Source: Spirogloea muscicola | Lineage: Eukaryota > Streptophyta > Zygnematophyceae > Spirogloeales > Spirogloeaceae | Direction of reading: 5' to 3' | Assembly: GCA_009602725.1 (NCBI GenBank) | Contig: WELB01000084.1 | Location: 236,176 to 285,152 of the forward strand | Length of the DNA stretch: 48,977 nucleotides | Shown here: one piece after another, positions 11,930-20,081 of the stretch | Layout: each line of letters begins with the position of its first letter | Position numbering within the stretch: position 1 is the stretch's first letter | Notes under the pieces: model-generated | What the model saw: only the letters and a program-made list of their open reading frames with translations | What the model was told of the DNA's origin: nothing | The model's database searches: none | Translations under genes and position numbers: made by a program

Positions 11930-12480
11930 AGAAGATAGAACAAGTGGCTCTCCCAATGGGGGCAAGGGCTGTGAAAAGCCAGCCCGAAAAGAATTGCCAA
12001 AAGGTTCGAAGGGGCCAAATGATGGAGGGGCCTAAGAAAAGAAGCAAGCGCGGCCAAATTAACTGGTGCCTGGGAGAGGCCAGCCCAAAGAGAAATTTCG
12101 TGTATTTGAAACAAACGAAGGCTAAAGGAATGGACAAGGTCTGAAGGAGCAGGAGTGCTAAGGAACTGAGACAGCAGCAAGCGGACTCTCAGCAGACTCT
12201 CCTAAAGCGCTAAGCAGCTACGAAGGGGCCTGAAGATGTTATATGAGAACGGGGGAGGACGGACCACTCAGTAGTCACGAGTGAGGAGCCTCAAATCCGA
12301 CAGAGTAGCTGCCGGAAAACTATCCCCCTGACGAAAGCCGGAGGCCGCAGCGAGAGCACGGCCAGCACGCAGATGCAAGGCGTGGGCCAAGGACCGCTGA
12401 AGGGAGACGGACAATCGCATACGATATACCTGAGCCCAAGAGCCAGCGGCGTTGAACCCAGTCTCTCTGACCTGAGGCTG
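11930..12480 (-). mobile_element. 5'-truncated non-LTR retrotransposon tail
   Basis: Minus-strand reading from about 12480 to 12272 gives GFNAAGSWAQVYRMRLSVSLQ through ASGFRQGDSFPAATLSDLR to a terminal LLTRDY and stop. The 3' untranslated part runs to about 11930 and contains a 30-bp segment (12091-12122) shared with the copy at 10737-10766. It abuts a plus-oriented tail at about 12470. Confidence 0.65.
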
Positions 12481-12640
12481 CTTAGCAGGGGTTACTGAGT
12501 GCTTCGTAGCTGCTTCGTTTCTTTTCTGTGCTTGTTGTTCTTCGTACTTCCCCTGGCCCCTTCTCGTCCTTTGTTCATTCTTTTCTGGGCTGGCTTTTTC
12601 CAGCCCCTATCCTCAATGGGCGAGCCCTTCTCTCTGAAGT
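12465..12640 (+). mobile_element. Short retrotransposon tail, plus orientation
   Basis: Contains only the last codons (LRLLSRGY, TGA at 12496-12498) and the 3' untranslated region (gcttcgtagctgcttcg, tgttcattcttttctgggc, cagcccctatcctcaatggg). The reverse complement of the untranslated portion recurs at 12870-12985 and 48530-48665. Confidence 0.65.
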
Positions 12641-12864
12641 CAGCCGGCTCACCACGCCGGCGGGACAGCGCGCCGCGCAAGCGGGTGAGGACACTCCAAA
12701 TGGGGGCAAGGGTTGTGAAAAGCCAGCCCAAAAAGAATCGACAAAGGTTTGAAGGGGCCAAATGGCCTGCAGGCCTGGCCAGCTGGTCGAGCCACTGGGA
12801 CCCGAGAGCCCCGTGCACGTCCGCGGCCAGGGGTACGAACTCGCCGCCAGACGGGTGTCAGAGT

Positions 12865-13025
12865 GTTTTGCCGAAGAAAAGGGCTCGCCCATTGAGGATA
12901 GGGGCTGGAAAAGCCAGCCCAAAAAAGAATGAACGAAGGACGAGAAGGGGGCCAGGGGAAGCGCTAAGGAGCTACGAGTGATGAGCCCCAAATCAGACAA
13001 GACTAGCTGCCGGAAGCGCCAAGCG
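12865..13025 (-). mobile_element. Short retrotransposon tail, minus orientation
   Basis: Reverse complement of the 3' untranslated region of the 12465-12640 copy, followed on the minus strand's upstream side by a degenerate C-terminal end (FPAAS..SDLGLIT). It forms an inverted repeat with 12500-12640 and abuts the plus copy that begins near 13035. Another minus-oriented 3' fragment lies at 12695-12780. Confidence 0.65.
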
Positions 13026-13034
13026 GCCGCCGCA

Positions 13035-13520
13035 AAGGAGCGCAAGTACTCAGATCACCCGGTAGGCGACGAGTTTATCCCACTCGCCGTCGACGTACAC
13101 GGCGCCTTTGGCGCCTTTTGCTTGCCCTTTCCCTTTGGCGCCAAATGGCTGGACCTCCTTCACCGCCTTGCGCGGCGAGCAGCGGCCCGCCGCGACGGGC
13201 AGCAGGGCGAGCAGCCTGGCTTCCATGTCGCCGGGTCCCTCGCCCAAGTTTTCCGGATGCGCCTGGCCGTCTCTTTGCAGCGGTCCCTAGCTTTTGCGGT
13301 CCACTTGCGCGCAGGCCGCGCTCTGGCGGCGGCCTCCGGCTTCCGTCAGGGCGACGTCTTTCCGCCTGCTAGCTACTCAGATTTGCATCTACTGACGAGA
13401 GGTTACTGAGAGTTCGCTTACTGCTGTCTCAGTCCTTAGCACTCCGACTCCTTCAGACATTGTCCATTCTTTTGATCTGGCCTCTCCCAGCCACCAGTTC
13501 ATCTGGCCGCGCTTGCTTTC
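13035..13520 (+). mobile_element. 5'-truncated non-LTR retrotransposon tail with intact terminal frame
   Basis: An open frame to TGA at 13407-13409 encodes KERKYSDHPVGDEF, then IPLAVDVHGAFG, then a basic linker and GSLAQVFRMRLAVSLQRS, ending DLHLLTRGY. This matches the C-terminal region of LINE reverse-transcriptase ORFs; the catalytic RT motifs are upstream and absent. The 3' untranslated region continues to about 13520 (cattgtccattcttttgat, ctctcccagccaccagtt). Confidence 0.75.
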
Positions 13521-13544
13521 CGGAAAAGAATCCCCCTGGCGGAA

Positions 13545-13690
13545 AAGAGGGGCTAGCAAAGCCAGCCCAGAAAAGAATGGACAAGATCCAAAGGCCACAA
13601 AACGGTGCCGAAAAGAAAAACTACACACCAGGACACGAAATGATGCAGATGGATGCTCAGTAACCACGAGTGAGCAACAGGAGGCGGGCT
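13545..13690 (-). mobile_element. Short retrotransposon tail, minus orientation
   Basis: The plus strand shows 'aagccagcccagaaaagaat' and 'ctcagtaaccacgagtgagc', i.e. minus-strand LLTRGY-type stop and 3' untranslated region. It joins head-on to the plus copy starting near 13690, making another back-to-back pair. Confidence 0.6.
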
Positions 13691-14185
13691 ACGCAGTCCG
13701 CCAAGCGGCGGGCATAAAGGAACGGATATACTCGGATCCCCCAGTGGGAGACGAGTTTGTCCCACTCGCCGTCGACGTACACGGAGCCTTTGGAACAGAA
13801 TGGCTTGACCTCCTTCACCGCCTTGCGCGGCGTGCAGTAGCCCGCCGCCGCGTGCAGCTGAGCGAGCAGCCTGGCTTCAATGTCGCCGGGTCCCTCGCTC
13901 AAGTCTTCCGGATGCGCTTGGCCATTTCTTTGAGCGGTCCCTTGCCTTCGCGGTTCACTTGCGCGCAGGCCGCGCTTTGGCTGAGGCCTCCGGCTTCCGT
14001 CCGGGCGATGTCTATCCGCCTGCTAGCTGTTCCGACTTGCATCTACTGTCTAGAGGTTACTGAGAGCCTCCTTGCTTCTGTCTTAGCACTTAGCACTCCG
14101 GCTCCTTCAGACCTCTCCATTCCGTTGGGCTGGCCTCTCACTGCCACCAGTCAATCTGGCCGCGCTTTCTCTCTTTTGGACTAGC
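13690..14185 (+). mobile_element. 5'-truncated non-LTR retrotransposon tail
   Basis: A plus-strand frame encodes KERIYSDPPVGDEFVPLAVD, HGAFG, WLDLLHRLARRAVAR and GSLAQVFRMRLAISLS, then shifts frame before the terminal LHLLSRGY-type end (TGA 14061-14063). The 3' untranslated region ends near 14185 (cattccgttgggctggcctc, ccaccagtcaatctggccg). It is closely related to 13035-13520, with small indels. Confidence 0.75.
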
Positions 14186-14950
14186 TTCTGCCTGAAAAGT
14201 GTACTGGCTTATCCTGGCCTCCCTTTCATTTCATGTGCACCGCGCGCCTTCTCCACAGTGGGCGGTTGTTGTGAAGGGTCAAAGTCAAGTAGGTGATCTA
14301 CATCTCTCTGTGCCTGCCTTCGTACTTGGCCACTCAGGACCTCCATCACTCGATACACCATCTTCCGGGTCAAGTCCCAAGATAATGGACCCGAATTACA
14401 AGACAGGCGGCTTTGAAAGAGAAAGCGCGTCCATACTGAGAGTAGTGGCTGTGAGAGGCCAGCTCAAAGGAATGGACAACGTCCGAACGGGCCGGATGGC
14501 ACATGAAGCAAGATACTAAACGCTAAGATGTCAGCAAGTAGGCCCTCAGAGGGAGCGATGGCTGTGGAAGGGGGCAATGGCTGTAGAAGGCCAGCCCTTT
14601 GGGACAAAATCCGAAGGGACCTGACAGGTTATACCGAGCAGCCTTGTAAGTTGCTACTATAAAGACTCAGAGATGGACACTTTCAAGATAGATTTTAGAG
14701 CCTAAGACAACTGGACGAAGATGAGCGAGGAGGGATTAGCGCGAGGGTCAGGGCGCCATCTTTGGTGAAGCAAGCGGCTCCATCTATGTAGACCACATAA
14801 GCTTCTGCTCATCTCTCTAGGGATAACTTATCAAATCTTGGCCACCCATGCACTCACGCAACGGCTGTGCTCTCTCTCTCTTGCTGCTCTACGAAGAATC
14901 GCATAAAATGGCAAAAAACACCCTTCTGGTACAACGTGAGCAGGAGTTGA
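14186..14950. repeat. Retrotransposon relics and unique spacer
   Basis: 14440-14610 carries two minus-oriented 3' untranslated remnants ('gtgagaggccagctcaaagg' and 'gtagaaggccagccctttgg'). The rest of the stretch shows no gene. Confidence 0.5.
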
Positions 14951-14954
14951 CATA

Positions 14955-15350
14955 GGATTAGCTGGTATAATTATCAGGGTGTCCTAGCACATTTGGTGCA
15001 TAGAAAACAAAAATGGAAAAGAATATAGCAAAAGCTACCCAACCTACAAGGTCCGTTACATAAAAGTAAGGATAAATAGCAATTTTATCCACTGAAGGAT
15101 TAATGCCTAAAGGATTGTTAGAGCCATATTGTTGCAATGCAGCAATATGCAAAATACTTACGCCTGCAATTAATGCATCAAGTAGTGAAGACTAAAGAAA
15201 CGATTTAGTGTTGCATTGTCCACGGAGAATCCTCCCATAACCAAGTAACAATACTCTCCCACTACAGGAATTGCACTCGCTTCGTAATTACAGTAGCTCC
15301 CCAAAAACTCATTTGCAAATAGCAAACTAACAAATCTTGTCATCGCGTCA
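14955..15350 (-). pseudogene. cob: Nuclear mitochondrial DNA: 3' part of cytochrome b
   Basis: Minus-strand pieces read [57 protein letters not shown] and YVTDLVGWVAFAIFFSIFVF through [11 protein letters not shown]. All are diagnostic of cytochrome b and follow its order. At least two frameshifts (after VIT and after LHYL) and the nuclear surroundings make it non-functional. It starts precisely at the QMSFWG codons, just after the PWG that ends the neighbouring fragment. Confidence 0.9.
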
Positions 15351-15383
15351 TCTTGTCGATAATGCGATAACACGATAACAAGG

Positions 15384-15457
15384 CAAGGTGTAGCGCAGCT
15401 TGGTAGCGCATCTGTTTTGGGTACAGAAGGCCATCGGTTCGAATCCTGTCACCTTGA
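15384..15457 (+). tRNA. trnP: tRNA-Pro(UGG), mitochondrial origin, probably inactive nuclear copy
   Basis: 74-nt cloverleaf: acceptor stem CAAGGTG/CACCTTG, D-arm GCGC/GCGC around AGCTTGGTA, anticodon stem TCTGT/ACAGA with loop TTTGGGT (anticodon TGG), and a T-arm with TTCGAAT loop. The T-stem has a C-T mismatch (ATCGG against CCTGT), suggesting decay. It lies between two cytochrome b pieces but on the opposite strand, so it is part of the mitochondrial insert. Confidence 0.75.
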
Positions 15458-15639
15458 TATCGATTTGCTATTTTTTTGACTATCTCTTTACCAAAAATGT
15501 TGGTATCTTCCGTATAGTCTCTGAGAGTATGAAAACTCTCTGCGGATCGTCATCGCGTCTTATCGTCCTATTGTTGACATTCCCGCATATAGGAAGAATA
15601 AGAACTTACAATTGCTTGCAAGTAGGGCCAAATGGACCC

Positions 15640-15808
15640 CACGGTAGTACATAACCAATAAAAGCGGTAATAATCACAAGTAGTAGGATTACTACTCCTA
15701 GACACCATACAAGTTCTCTTGGACTAGCATTACTTCCATAATAAAGACCACGAAAAATGTGAACGTAAACAACAATTAAAAACATGCTGGCTCCATTCGC
15801 TCTTGGCT
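15640..15808 (-). pseudogene. cob: Nuclear mitochondrial DNA: internal part of cytochrome b
   Basis: The minus strand encodes [19 protein letters not shown], then [23 protein letters not shown] and [12 protein letters not shown], a continuous match to the quinol-side region of cytochrome b. Similarity stops at PWG; the next cob codons (QMS) are found only at about 15345, beyond the tRNA. Flanks are nuclear. Confidence 0.88.
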
Positions 15809-15809
15809 T

Positions 15810-16960
15810 CTGCAGAAGTGACTCGTCCCCTGCCGCCATTTCGTCCCACTTTCGGCTGCTGATAAGGAGGCGGCCAGGTCTTACAAAAGGAAACAGGCGG
15901 AGCTTCGACCCCCCTTTGCTGGTGCTTGCTCGCCCGACTTCCCCAAATCTCAGCCTCCACCTTATTCAAGAACAGTCTTCTCATTACTCCTTCGGTGAGA
16001 TTGCACATGCTTTTTGATCATTGCTGCTCTGGAGGAGCTTTCATCCAAGTTTTTGTCATCAGCCCAGATCTCTGTACAGGCTGATGGTGAAAGCCTTTGC
16101 AGACAAGCATTGGCTGCAAGAAGAAGAGGCCCTTACCCAGTATAATAATTCATCGTGCTGTTGAGACTACATAGTTGCTTGCTCGCTGCTGCTTGATTAC
16201 GAACATTCAGCTATCTGATTACAAAGTTCGGCTTCCTCTGAACCCTTCCAAGGACTAGTCTTATATCAAGTCTACAGAGGACATATACGACGATGGCAAT
16301 GCATGACATTGCAATGAATAGGTCAATCTCGTGTGAAATCCAAGCCGAGAGAACTGAAAGGTTTGCCAATACACCCTGTTCCATCTGCTTGAGATGTGCT
16401 CCACACACAAGCCTATGGCATCCAGTAAGGTGAATAAGTCCAGTGCTACATCAAGTGCAAATGTAAGCCGGCAACGTAACTATGTTCTGCAACTGCACAT
16501 ACTAATAAAGAACGTCGCAGCAGAGACCCTGGCAAAAGATCTCAAGTTCCGGAATACATGCAACTTGCTCTGAGGCCGTCACACTCGTTCAAGAACACGG
16601 CATAAGAGAATGGTTACAAGTACTTAGCGAGAGATCATGATCACGCCGAGATAGAATGATGCTTGCAATGACGAGTTGAATGGGCCTTCTCAGGACATTG
16701 TATTAGAAGACTTGCAGATATCCATGCCTGATAAACCACTGAAGTTGATGATAGTGCACTGAAGGTCCTGATACAAAGAACGGCTTTGCATCTTGTGCCC
16801 AATCCACAGTCCCTCTCAAAGAGCAAGCGATGACTCTGTCCCTTAAGCGGTACTTGACACACCTGATCATTGCAAATGTAGCCCACACATGCCAGACCGA
16901 CTTGGGATGTGAGGGGCATCATGCCTTTGACTGAAGCCTCTGAAGAATAATTTTATATCC
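15810..16960. other. No recognisable gene; 3' flank of the downstream minus-strand gene
   Basis: Only short unsupported ORFs on either strand. The part nearest 16960 is probably the 3' untranslated region of the minus-strand PGAM-like gene. Confidence 0.4.
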
Positions 16961-16963
16961 ACA

Positions 16964-19435
16964 TCAAGCACCATATTTAGGAGCTCGCCAAAGCTTGAAG
17001 GCTATCTCATGAAGGAAGCGGTCGACCAGGATCGCGAGGTTCCCGCCCCTCTGCACACGAGCATGAAAGAGCTCCGGCATTGGTCAAATTCAAGCATTGG
17101 TACAGCTACAATCTCCTATACTACTCTCAGAAGTTCTCTACTTTACAGTCTTACTGAGTCCATTGGGTGCCAATTTGCAAATAGTGCAACTTTTGCTGCA
17201 CAGATTTGGAGAATAGTTGCTGCAAGCACAGTAGGTCAAGAAATGGAAAGACAGCAGGTCATTGATTACCTCTCTGCATTCTTGCACGTCAAGACACCTT
17301 GCATCGTCCCGACGTGTCACCCCTTCCAAGTCATACGCCACAAGAAGCGGATGATGGTACCTAGGTAGCACCGTAACATGTCAATGCAAAGTCTGAGCTG
17401 TGGTCAAGTTCAATGGAGTAGGTAAACTCATGCACCAGTGCAATACAGAAGGCATCAAAGTGAAATTCACCTGAGGTCCTGTACGACGGCACCACCTTTC
17501 AGCTCGTAGCTCTGCCGCGGCCGCAGGTGCCGCAGCTCTGGAGAGACGGAATCCTCCATTGGGAGCAGCGCCAGCTCACCAGGGAGGCCACCACGGCCTG
17601 GCTGCTGGACGTCCAAATTGTCGCCATAGCCGAGGACGACGACGAGGTAAGGGTGAGCCTCGCCCTTGGACCCGGGCGCGACAGTGGCCCGTAGCACGGC
17701 CACGAGTGCGTCCAGCCAGCACACCGCCTCGACAGCGGCGTTCCATCGCTTCTTGCACCCAGCGTCATTGGCGAGCTCATCAGTCATGGGCGCTTCTGCC
17801 AATGCCGCCTCCAGATGAAGCAGCACCAGATCGAACTCGCCGTCTGAGAGCTGCGTGATAGACGGCGGCGCCCTGGCCTCCCTGGGATGGTGCAGGCCAA
17901 GGGCTGCCAGCAGCCGGGCTGCTGTTGCTGCAGCGTCCGGCGGAGCCCCGCCGCGTGCGGAGATACTTGCCTCTTGGGTGCTGAGACCGCCGACTGTAAA
18001 ACCGCAACGCCGACCGAGCCTGGCCGCCGCTGGAGATGCCGTCAGCAGGAGTCCTGACATGCCCATGAACCTGCACGGCAGGGCTGAAGCTTGTCATGAT
18101 CGAGTCACAAGCGCAGCTCTGCCAAAGCCTCTCAGTAGCTGCTGTCCAGCTCCTCAGCAGCGCAGATTGTGCACAGGGGTTTCAGCTAGGACGCAACTCA
18201 CCTCTCAGCCAAAGAGGGGATGCCGGCGCTGCTGGGTTCGCCATCGTCAAGTGCGGCAGCAGCAGCGTCTGCCACCCTCGCCTCTGGCTGGGTGACAATT
18301 GGATGCCGATCAGTCTGGCGACTGCGTGCCAACATTCTGCGGCCGGTCAGGCAAGCTGCAGATGGATGCTTCAGAGTGGTCAACAGAGGGCCTCGGAGCA
18401 GCAGCTGCTCACGCTGTAGTGCTCGTGCACGTCGAGGAGCTGCGCCAGCTCGTGCAGCAGCCGCTCGCTCCTGCCGCAGGCTGGGTCTCATGCACAGGCA
18501 GCAGCGAGGGGGAGCTTGAGCGTAAGAATGAGAGCTGCATAGCGGAACGCTAGGCTTCTGGTTTCCTTGTGCTTTCAATGTAGTGAAGTCGACCCCTATG
18601 TACAAACCTTCATTTTGCACGCCGAATCGGACTTGATCGACATTTCTGCTTAAAGATCAGTTGCTGGGTGAGTTTGCGGATCGCAAACTCTGCTTCAAGA
18701 TTGGTTGCTAGATGAGGTTTTGGAATCAGAAGTCAAAGAAGTGCAGGATTGCAAGTTCTTAGGCTCTTGCCCAAGGCAACTCCTTATCTCCAAGCCCCGA
18801 ACTGCAAGCTACAAGACTATTCAGGACCTGGAAGAAGAGCTCAAAGATCGTGTGGGTTCAGGTTGAGGACTCAGCATTCAAGAGGACATGGAAACAGCAG
18901 CTAATTCCACGACGGATGTTTTGATGGTTTCTAAAGTCAAGCTTAGAGACTGGATCTCCCTTATGGCTTCCTATACCAGCTGTAACAATGAGGAGTTGTA
19001 TCACCGACTTGGCCAATCTGGAGCTAGCGGTGCAGCCACACGTCTGAGTGGTAGGCCTTATCGTGTTCCCTCTCAAAAATTAATTCTTATAGACACAGGT
19101 AGGATACAGATAGTGCATGTTCATTATCAGCATCTAGTGGCAGGGTCAGGGCCAGAGTACAGGCGACATAAAGCTGAGCAGGCGAGACGACGTGCCGGCA
19201 CGGCGGTTTGGCAGGGCCGGTGTGGGCTGAGTCCGTATGGGAGGGGCTGCTGACCTGAAGTGGGCGCCTCGCGGAGGGCCAGGAAGCCGCTGCATCCGTC
19301 CCGCGCGAGCTCGTCCAGGTGCGGGCACTGGGCGGCCTGCAGCGTCGTCGTCGGCGCGGCGGCGCCGTCGAGCAGGCGGTCTGCCAACAGGCCGTCGCCA
19401 AAGAGGACGAGCGCTCGTTGCGGCTGGTCTGCCAT
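16964..19435 (-). CDS. Alkaline phosphatase-superfamily / phosphoglycerate mutase-like protein
   Basis: Six exons on the minus strand with closing phases: 19435-19255, 18480-18413, 18314-18202, 18070-17471, 17360-17270, 17050-16964; 379 aa. The N-terminus (RALVLFGDGLLAD, then TTTLQAAQCPHLDELARDG) resembles the start of cofactor-independent phosphoglycerate mutase and alkaline phosphatase-fold enzymes, where an early Asp (here D14) binds metal. Exon 3/4 joins as LAERFMGMSGLLLTA. The C-terminus has LRPRQSYELKGG, HHPLLVAYDLEGVTRRD and DRFLHEIAFKLWRAPKYGA, which looks like a conserved plant protein end. The reaction is not known to me and should not be assumed to be glycolytic. Exon 2 is short (68 nt) and the exon 3 acceptor is the least certain. 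It is transcribed divergently from HRQ1. Confidence 0.7.
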
Positions 19436-19716
19436 CAATGCAGAGCTGCCGCCTTGCGGTGCTCGTTCCGCTGTTCTCCAAGGTGCACAGCCGCGCTCCT
19501 TACTGCCGCCAATGACTTGCAAGCATTGGTTTCCTGGCGGGTGGCGTGGCTTCTACTGAGCACTGTGCGGCTGGAGCCTGTGCTGCAAGCTGGCGGGCCT
19601 GTTGTTGCACTTGAACATGCTGAAGGGGCTGCCGGCAGGCAAGTCTGAATGTCAGACAAAGGATGTCAGGGAAGACAAGTGGATCTCCTAGGGGGCGAAG
19701 TAAGGGGGGGGGGGGG

Positions 19717-19870
19717 NNNNNNNNNNNNNNNNNNNNNNNNNNNNNNNNNNNNNNNNNNNNNNNNNNNNNNNNNNNNNNNNNNNNNNNNNNNNNNNNNNNN
19801 NNNNNNNNNNNNNNNNNNNNNNNNNNNNNNNNNNNNNNNNNNNNNNNNNNNNNNNNNNNNNNNNNNNNNN
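19717..19870. other. Assembly gap (154 N) in purine-rich low-complexity DNA
   Basis: The gap is preceded by a G-run and followed by G/A-rich microsatellite (gagaga, gggagg units) to about 19975. It falls in the divergent promoter region between the PGAM-like gene and HRQ1, so regulatory sequence is missing here. Confidence 0.95.
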
Positions 19871-20005
19871 GGGAGGGAGAGAGAGAGGCGGGGGAGGGAG
19901 AGAAGACGGGGAGAGAGAGAGAGAGGGGGTGAGGGAGAGAGGGAGGGAGGGAGGGAGGGACGTGGAGGGAGGGAGTGGGCCCATTTCCAAAACCCCACAA
20001 CCCAC

Positions 20006-20017
20006 AACCCTAAACCC
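20006..20017 (+). promoter_or_regulatory. Telo-box-like motif in HRQ1 leader
   Basis: AACCCTAAACCC, 65 bp upstream of the HRQ1 start codon, with a second AACCCTA at 20031. Telo-boxes near transcription starts are common in plant housekeeping and replication or repair genes; a role here is inferred. Confidence 0.45.
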
Positions 20018-20081
20018 CACCTCAAATTCTAACCCTAGCGCACGCCCGAGCTTGCAGCCGCCGAGCTGCGCGGGGCCGCTT

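Noticed and set aside
15384-15457. tRNA-Pro as a working nuclear tRNA gene
   Set aside because: Embedded in mitochondrial-derived cob fragments, organelle-type sequence, and a T-stem mismatch; expression is unlikely.
19127-19522. Met at 19522 as start of the PGAM-like protein
   Set aside because: The next in-frame Met at 19435 is directly followed by the conserved ALVLFGDG start; the 29 residues before it look like leader sequence.
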